From Hortaea werneckii (Eukaryota; Ascomycota; Dothideomycetes; Mycosphaerellales; Teratosphaeriaceae), in the NCBI GenBank assembly GCA_037044905.1, contig JBAOKB010000048.1, positions 186,001-250,000 of the forward strand: a stretch of 64,000 nucleotides of DNA. Reading direction: 5' to 3'. The position numbers were made by a program, and so were the translations under genes. The first letter of the stretch is position 1, and each line of letters starts with the position of its first letter. This document shows, piece after piece, positions 57,572 through 64,000 of this stretch. The notes under the pieces were generated by a model, which had not been told where the DNA came from, ran no database searches, and saw only the letters and a program-made list of their open reading frames with translations.

Positions 57572-58266
57572 ATTGGATCTTGTCGGTTGTTGGGGCTTGA
57601 GAGGATGCTGGAAGTTGTTGCCTCGAAACAGATGGCAGCGTGGAGAGTGATGGGATATTTGTTCATTTTCGTTGTACTCGATTGTATTGGATGCCAGACA
57701 ATCGGGTTGTTCTCACGATTGAGAACGAGGTGAATGATCATGTAGACAGGACCAACTATCAATGTCTCGAGCGCAAATGACTGTACTCAATAGGTCGAAA
57801 CGCTTTTGCTTACGCATTCATTCCGAACACCTAGCATAATGCGAGCGACCAAAACGGATCCAAAAAGAACTATACTAGCTTCTGCGCTCAACTCATCAGA
57901 CAAGTACAGTTTCACTGGCGACAGATGCGCTTCAAACCGAAGGCGTGGATTCGAGTTGCTCAAAGTCAATCATTCACAAAGAAGCCGTGAGCCCGCTTTG
58001 TTGAATTTTACAACACAAACAAAGCGAGAGGAACACAATGCCATTTTTCTTTAACAATGCCGACCGTACAATCGAGCGAGTATTTGATCCGACCAGATGC
58101 AATCTCGGTAGCAGAAGCACTGCTTTCAACCCTTATCTGCAAAAGCTCAAGTCACACGCCGTCTCTGGTAGACGGAAGATCACCCCATACAAAGGTGTGA
58201 GGATCTAGCAGTCAAACAGCAGATACAACTGCCTGCATAAAGAAGCAACGGGAAACAACCACTGCA
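57572..58266. other. Divergent region, F-box gene / helical orphan
   Basis: About 695 bp. ORFs such as 57806-58054 plus are not accepted. It should contain two promoters. Nothing else seen. Confidence 0.4.
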
Positions 58267-59322
58267 ATGGACGCTCCAAGCATGTCAGAAAACTCCTTTA
58301 GCATATCCTCTTCTCCACCGACTGGCTTCTCTAACATCGACGCAATGATGGCCATATCTTATGCTAAGTATGCTCAGAACCCGTCAGCTTTTGCGACAAT
58401 CCGTGCTACTGCCATCGCAAAACTCGCCAAACCATTGTCACCGACACCAGAAAATCTAGACATGACGGAGCGCACTGACGTTGCGATCGCCAAATCGACT
58501 CAGCTTATAGAAGAAGCAAAAGCCCAGCTTGCGAAACCGATATCCGACTATCTTCCTGCTCAGTTGACGGCTGAAGAGCAAGCAGAGAAAGACGCTGCGG
58601 ATGAATGGCAAAAAGGATGTGATCACGCCAATGCCACCATTGATCGAATGATGGCCAAAAACCAAGAACTCTTCCAGGAGGTCATGGATTCCATCGCTGA
58701 GGTTGAAAAAGCCGGTATTCTACTACCAGACGATGTGAGGGTGCCTTCGCCGCCATCAATATCAACGGTTACAGAGATCCCTGCGGTGCCTGAAGCTGTC
58801 AAATCATACATCGAGAAGTCCAAAGCGTCTGCCAGCAACTACGAATTGGAGGCTACAGAAGACACATCGTTCTACCTGGAGATGAAAGATCAACTTGACC
58901 ACGCGCAAGCCGTCATTCGAACGACAGCCAAATCTGCAGCGAAAGGGGTTGAGCAGGCACACACTGCTATCCAGAAGGTTGCGAAGCCTGTCGAGCAGAG
59001 CCAGACTCCAGTGTCGAAGCTTGTGGCAAGGTTTGACACAACCGAGAAAGGAACGCACCAGGACCGCCCGAACGTGATAATGCAAGCCAATGATCACTCG
59101 TATACAGGGCTTTTGCGTGGTACGTCTATGCCTTCCCGCTACAGATGTGATAGAATGAGCTAACTAGCGACAGAAACGAGTTCAGAGCAAGGGTCAAAGC
59201 TTAATAGGCGGTCTCGGAATATGCAGACAAATGAGGGCAAAATGCTCAGGAAAGACCGACGAGGAGAGAAGGAAGGCTGGATGACTACTCTTTGGTCGTT
59301 TACTTTCCAAGTTTCTTGGTGA
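58267..59322 (+). CDS. Helical hypothetical protein
   Basis: Best model: exon 1 58267-59119, a 54-nt intron (GTACGT .. GCTAAC .. CAG), exon 2 59174-59322, 333 residues. Without splicing the frame stops at 59163. The protein is Ala/Glu/Lys/Gln-rich and predicted to be almost all helix, with heptad-like stretches (STQLIEEAKAQLAKPISDYL; AEEQAEKDAADEWQKGCDHAN; FYLEMKDQLDHAQAVI). A repeated KPxE/KPVEQ element occurs late. The spliced C-terminus is basic and ends in a Trp- and Phe-rich stretch (WMTTLWSFTFQVSW). There is no signal peptide. The family is not recognised. Confidence 0.65.
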
Positions 59323-59515
59323 GAAGGAGATAGTAAAGGGATGTGATAATATCGCCATATCGTTTCGTTCAATATGCATTCTTTTCTTGCTTGGAATTAC
59401 AGACACAGGATTTCGAAATTGTATTCGCCCCATGAAGTTGTGATTGAACAATGTTCGCTATATTAATTGACTCTACTTTCTATATCTACTGGCTCTATAT
59501 CTATTCGTCCTTGGT

Positions 59516-60556
59516 CTACTTGGGTATCTCATCTTTGATCGCTGGCGTAAAGCAAAACACAGCAACGGCAGTGAGGAACTTGACACCGGCGCTGATCCAT
59601 AGAATACTTTCCAGCCCGCCTTCGCTCCTCATTAGCCACCCGCTGGCGATCGCTCCAATCAGTAGCAGCACTACGGACAAGGCACGTCTGTTTCGCTTGA
59701 CGTTGTTCGTTGCAAGTAACTTGAAGTCGCCCATGAGATCACAGTACGTGGATGTGATCACGTTGATAGGCAGCTCGTTGAATCCCAGCAGCCGGGAGGT
59801 TGCTATTTGGATCCCACTCTGAAACGCTAAAGGTGGGATGAGCGAGACGATCTTGATGTTTTCGATGACTTCTGGTGGGTTGGGGTGTTTCGTGCAGTGC
59901 CTCCAGGGTTCTGTGGTATAAGTCCATCGGGAGTGGCAAGTGCTGCAGCCAGGATAAGGAATAAAGCCTGGATCATGAAGAGAGAAGCCTCCCAAAGCCG
60001 ATTGCGATTGGGTCCGTCGGGCGTGATTAGTTTGGAAACTCTGAAGGTCAGAAAGGCGCCCACGAGGAAAGTGACGATAGAGACCAAGGTCGTGAGCCAC
60101 GCATGAGGGTTGTCCGGGAGGCCAGCAGTTGAAAGTCCGAGAATGACCGTGTTTCCTGCAATGATGAGTTAATACCGCCAAACTGATTAGGAAGGCACGC
60201 GGCTCATTTCATGGCCTGACAAGTAACCTACCAGTCTGCATTCCGATGAACATTCCATAATTAGTGAAACAGGCTCCGTCTACCATTCCCGTCACTAAGC
60301 TCATGGCTAGCAAGGGCCAGTCTCCATATTCCTTAGTCACCGGGCCAAACATCCTTGCACGAGACAGAAATCCGGCTTTTGAGGGCATTGGATGCTTCTC
60401 CGGGTCCTCGCCATCCATCTTGAAGGTGTACCTGTATGCGTGATTGTCTGGCGCTCCGGGCGAGGTCACGTTGAAAGGCGAGGGCTGCCGTCTGCCTTCT
60501 CCTCCTAACTCCAGATGCCCACGGTGCGCTATCGCATAATCTTCCAGAATACCAAG
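59516..60556 (-). CDS. DUF1275 (YoaK)-like membrane protein, one apparent frameshift, 5' end unresolved
   Basis: Two visible exons: about 60556-60232 and 60155-59516, joined over a 76-nt intron (GTAGGT..CAG) that restores FIGMQTGNTVILGLSTAG, the hallmark of the family. Six to seven membrane segments are expected, for example WLTTLVSIVTFLVGAFLTF, SLFMIQALFLILAAALA, ALSVVLLLIGAIASGWL and ILWISAGVKFLTAVAVFCF. One base seems missing in the C run near 59882-59885, joining ...GTARNTP to NPPEVIENIKIVS. The corrected visible length is at least 321 residues. No ATG fits the start; a likely first exon begins farther upstream and ends before an acceptor at 60557. Function of DUF1275 proteins is unknown; a transporter role is often guessed. 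Confidence 0.75.
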
Positions 60557-61234
60557 CTGGAAGATTGCACAAGGGTGCGTATCCTTTTCCCTTTCGCAAG
60601 GTGAGTCGTTGGGAAATTATCTGGACTTGATGATCCGGCTCGCCGCCGGGCCTCGACAGGAAAAGCACCCACCGTTCGGCGACATCTTGGCCGCCGCAGT
60701 ACCCGCTATTGACAGCGATAAGACATTCTCTCAAAAGGTACATTGGTACTTGTGTTGATCATGCTCGCCTTCCTCTTCGGTCTTGGCGTCAAAGTTCGAA
60801 GGGAACTTACCTATCTACCTAGGTATATACGAGACGGCTTTGATGGAATGATAGTACTATGAAGCTTGAATATACTATACAATACACAATGCATACATGA
60901 TGGAATGATTATGGGATACAGCTTGAACATACTATACAATACACAATGCATACGGTACACAAGAGTTGCGGTGCAATGTAGCCGCAAACTCAAGTCTCCT
61001 TTCACACTTCGTACAACCTTTCACCATGCTTTGGCGCGGCAACCCAGCGCGAATCTGCGCACATTCCTTGTTGATGGGCTTGGTCCGCATGTTGCTCTTG
61101 AGCGACGTGGAAGAGGCTCACACGCGTTGCCGTAGCGCTAAACCGTTAAAGCACCTGAGCACGTCCAGTTTCGTCTTCGTCAATGCGGACACAGGCTCAA
61201 ATATCCCCCTCCACTGACCAACGGTACAAAACAT
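60557..61234. other. Region between the DUF1275 gene and uL15m
   Basis: About 680 bp. It probably contains a short first exon of the DUF1275 gene, a palindrome TACCTAGGTA at 60816-60825, and a tandem duplication (next entry). No other supportable gene. Confidence 0.45.
60842..60954. repeat. Imperfect tandem duplication, period 57 bp
   Basis: Two copies begin with GATGGAATGAT at 60842 and 60899 and share the following ACTATACAATACACAATGCAT block almost exactly. The middle differs by several bases. It lies in intergenic AT-rich DNA. Confidence 0.85.
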
Positions 61235-62229
61235 CTACCACAGCCTGTTCTCGCCACCAGCAGCCTGCGCTCCACCAGCTCTTGAACGCCTCTGTGCACC
61301 CTTCTTATCCATGCCTGGCGTCTTGAAGAACAGACTTGGACCATGTCCTTCAGCAACCTTGTGGCTCAAGTACCCTCTGTGCGCACTGTCTCTGTAGTAT
61401 TCGAGAGCTTTTCTGCTGGTCGGGTCCGGCAAGCGATACTTGTAATGCTTCTTCTCTTCAGCCAGGGCATCGGCCGCAGCTTCGGCGCCTTCCTCGGATT
61501 CCGGCGCAAGGACGATACGTGACTGAAGACTGTGGATGGGGTCCATCTGGTTCTGCTTGATCTTGTGCACAGCGAACTCGGTGTAGTACCGCGTGGTGAC
61601 CGTACCGCCAGCTTTCTCCACCGCGTTGATAGCTTCCGCTGAAGCCCGTGACACGACGAGATGGATAGGTGTAGTAAGCTCCTCTTTCCCTCTTCCCAAC
61701 AGTTTGACACCGTCTTTGCGCACGCCGTGTATGCATCGTGAGGCGGAGAGCTCCTTAAGAGTAATAGGTTGGGTCGGGTCCAGGCGGCCGGCGTTGATCC
61801 AATACTGTATGCGGTTGAGGTTCACTGGGCTCATCTCCGTCGAGAAACTGGGAAAATCGTGTAAGCCAAACATTGCGGAAGAGAGCATTGTGTATAGATA
61901 ACGAGAGAATGGACGTACTGGTTGTCGAAGCCCCTCTGCCCATGAACAATATAGTCTGGCGTCTGTCCACCATTGAAGCCTACCGGTACCTTGCCGTGCT
62001 GCTTTTGACCCTTGTGACCTCTTCCGGATGTCTTGCCATAGCCGCTGGATGGACCACGGCCGACTCGGATGCGCTTGTTGTACGCGGTTTTGTTGTCGGA
62101 TAAGGAGGACAGAATCGAAGCTGAGCGCTGCTGGTTGAGGGCGGGATACAAGAAGGGCGCCAGCGGTGAGTACGAAGGCTGGGAGACCGCAGCAGATGCT
62201 CTGCTGAGCAGCTGTAATCGGGGAGGCAT
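61235..62229 (-). CDS. MRPL10: Mitochondrial large-subunit ribosomal protein uL15m
   Basis: Exon 1 62229-61919 and exon 2 61847-61235, with a 71-nt intron (GTACGT..CAG), 307 residues. The N-terminus is Arg/Ser/Ala-rich ([17 protein letters not shown]), a mitochondrial presequence. The uL15 signature is in exon 1: [23 protein letters not shown], with the Gly/Arg/Lys-rich rRNA-binding loop, and [21 protein letters not shown]. Exon 2 continues [18 protein letters not shown] and the [23 protein letters not shown] segment, then a mitochondrial C-terminal extension. No frameshift. Confidence 0.94.
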
Positions 62230-64000
62230 AGTTGAGCTGGCGATGGCAAAGATACCGCTGCCCAGTACTCTTCTGGAGACGTGAGGAACTCCAAGTTCAA
62301 GTTTGGATTATACCATTGATTGTGATTGGCTGGGGCAAGCGGGAGCTAGCGCTTGTCAAAAGTATGCCCCGAAATCGAACATTGCGCCCTCGATAGATAT
62401 AGACATTGACCATTACACTGTGCTGTTTTCTACATATTATTAGCTGTTGATCCTCAACTCGACTACATAGACGTGTCAGATGAAAAAGACGGTCAGGCTG
62501 GCGTCCAGAATCTTTTCGAATTTGCGGCCATCTCGGAATGACTCTGCTAGAGAAACACAGCAAGATGCGCGAACTAAACGTAAGACCACATCAGGACGTG
62601 TTTGATTGTCACTCATTCCATATCTGACCGGGTTCTTTTTTGCAAGGGATCTTTCACATGTCGGATGCATACTCGCCCAACCCGAACTGTCGTTGGGACC
62701 ATGAAGCCCCATTATTGCTCTGCGCAACAATTGTCCCATGATACCGCTGATACCAAGAACCCTGAATGGGACGCTTGCAAGTTGCAACCTGTTGCAGATT
62801 CAGCACCTCGAAACACAGCCTGCGTTCTCCGAGGCGCAGCATCGCGAATGTGATCATTCATGTTGATCCTCGGTCGTCGACCAGCATGTGCAAAGTTACT
62901 ATTTTCATGTCTCCTCAGTTGCGTGTGCGTACCCCTGAAGGATATGGGTTTGCTTGCAGCTGTTTGATGACGCCTGGTAGTTCAAATCCTAATCACGGTT
63001 ACTGACTGCATGCTCATGTGATGCGCAAAAGGCTCAGCGCTACGAAGTTGTGACTCGGCTGTACGCAGCTGTGGAAGGTGCATGTCCACAGCACGACGAC
63101 GTGTACAGAACTTGAACATCTGCCCACTGTACGCTAGAAAGCTCAACAGGATCTCATGATATTCCCAGACTGGCTGCTAATACCAGGGGACCGTCGTCGT
63201 TTGAATAGCAGCGACTCGTGGCAATTGAAATCTTTACGAGGAAAGTGCACCATAGGAGATCATTGCCGCGTTCTGTCCAAACATCCGGACTGTAGTCGGA
63301 TATACGGGGAGTATGATGCCTGTAATGAGGCCCTTATTGGCCATACTAGTGCGATGTCGATGGCCGGGAGACGTTACGATGCAGCAGGTGAGAAGAAACC
63401 CCGCTTGAGTCCGACTGACCGCTTCGCTGTTAAGGATGATACAGTCCCACATACGGGCAACGACTGCCTCTCCGCCAGCAAAAGGCAAACGCCGTGGACG
63501 GGCGATAATATACGGTCCTACGCGAGTATGACAGCGATGTGTGGTTACAAAGGAGCCTGTCCGTGCATACGTGGGGCTTTCAGTGGTTAGCTGAAGCGTT
63601 ATCGCAACCGCTTGGGTACTCCTGCGGTTCTGCGGAATTCCAGAAGCAAGTATCCAACTACATCCATGGCGGATCACGCTAATAAGCGTACTGTGATGTG
63701 AGGGATCCGGCGTCACCAGTGCCTGCGTGATTATGATGGTGCTAGTCAGTTGTTGGGCAGCTGGGGGCAACGGAAGGCTTTGGAAGTCAATGTGACCAGC
63801 TCGCTAGTGGGAGGCAGGGAACGGCAATCTTGTCCATTTGCGTGTTGCGTAGCATACTTTTGATTAGCAGACATCTGGTACAAAACGCAAATTGATACTT
63901 GGCCGGCCAGAGATTGTCTAGGCCGTTCAAAGCCCTCGGTCGCACATGCATCGTTTCGCTTCCGATGGGCCCTGCGCCACGACAGTACTTGCCGCAGCTT
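62230..64000. other. Gene-poor end of the window
   Basis: About 1.8 kb. The overlapping ORFs 63156-63590 (plus) and 63234-63770 (minus) lack recognisable domains, splice logic or coding-like composition. The first few hundred bases are the uL15m promoter. No tRNA, repeat or terminator could be supported. Confidence 0.45.

Noticed and set aside
62971..62993. tRNA-like T-loop (AGTTCAAATCC)
   Set aside because: Flanking bases do not form a T-stem and no A-box or acceptor stem can be placed upstream.
63234..63770. 178-codon minus-strand ORF at the window end
   Set aside because: Overlaps a plus-strand ORF of similar length; composition and absence of motifs suggest chance.

Overview
The window is nuclear DNA of a filamentous ascomycete (Pezizomycotina), most likely a dothideomycete. 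Short introns (about 48-104 nt) have GT..AG ends and CTAAC-type branch points. Genes lie 0.2-1.8 kb apart on both strands, and intron-poor housekeeping genes sit beside lineage-specific hypothetical and F-box-like genes. No bacterial, viral or plasmid feature was seen. Organism assignment is inference from protein resemblance; no search was run.

Layout. 0-7 kb: 3' end of a MUB1/samB MYND-finger gene, a CorA-type Mg2+ transporter, ATG16 (minus strand), and an intracellular-looking GH76 protein. 8-18 kb: an MFS sugar transporter with two apparent single-base indels, a homeobox transcription factor (one apparent indel) and a hypothetical gene. 18-28 kb: the DNA polymerase delta catalytic subunit, a divergent pair of mitochondrial ribosomal protein genes (mL38 and uL4m), a kinase-fold orphan with two indels, and COP9 signalosome subunit 5. 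28.9-37.8 kb: a 2,965-residue FMP27/BLTP2-type bridge lipid-transfer protein with six indels in its first half. 38-44 kb: mitochondrial IF3, an SDR lacking its catalytic Lys, the PIF1 helicase, and a 410-bp composite microsatellite. 44-53 kb: an LPxELRN-type orphan, sorting nexin MVP1, DCN1 with a 976-nt intron that contains another ORF, and a ceramide synthase. 53-64 kb: a disordered protein, a convergent pair of related F-box genes, a helical orphan, a DUF1275-like membrane protein, uL15m, and about 1.8 kb without a supportable gene.

Functional themes. Four genes serve mitochondrial translation (mL38, uL4m, IF3, uL15m). CSN5 and DCN1 remove and add Nedd8 on cullins, and two F-box proteins plus the Mub1 fragment belong to the wider ubiquitin system. 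POL3 and PIF1 are replication factors. FMP27, LAG1, ATG16 and MVP1 act in lipid and membrane traffic.

The main caveat is that about 16 single-base indels are needed to keep otherwise well conserved proteins in frame. They occur in nine genes across the window, often in short homopolymers. Uncorrected assembly errors are the simplest explanation, but the density in FMP27 deserves a check. The most unusual structure is the ORF nested in the DCN1 intron.
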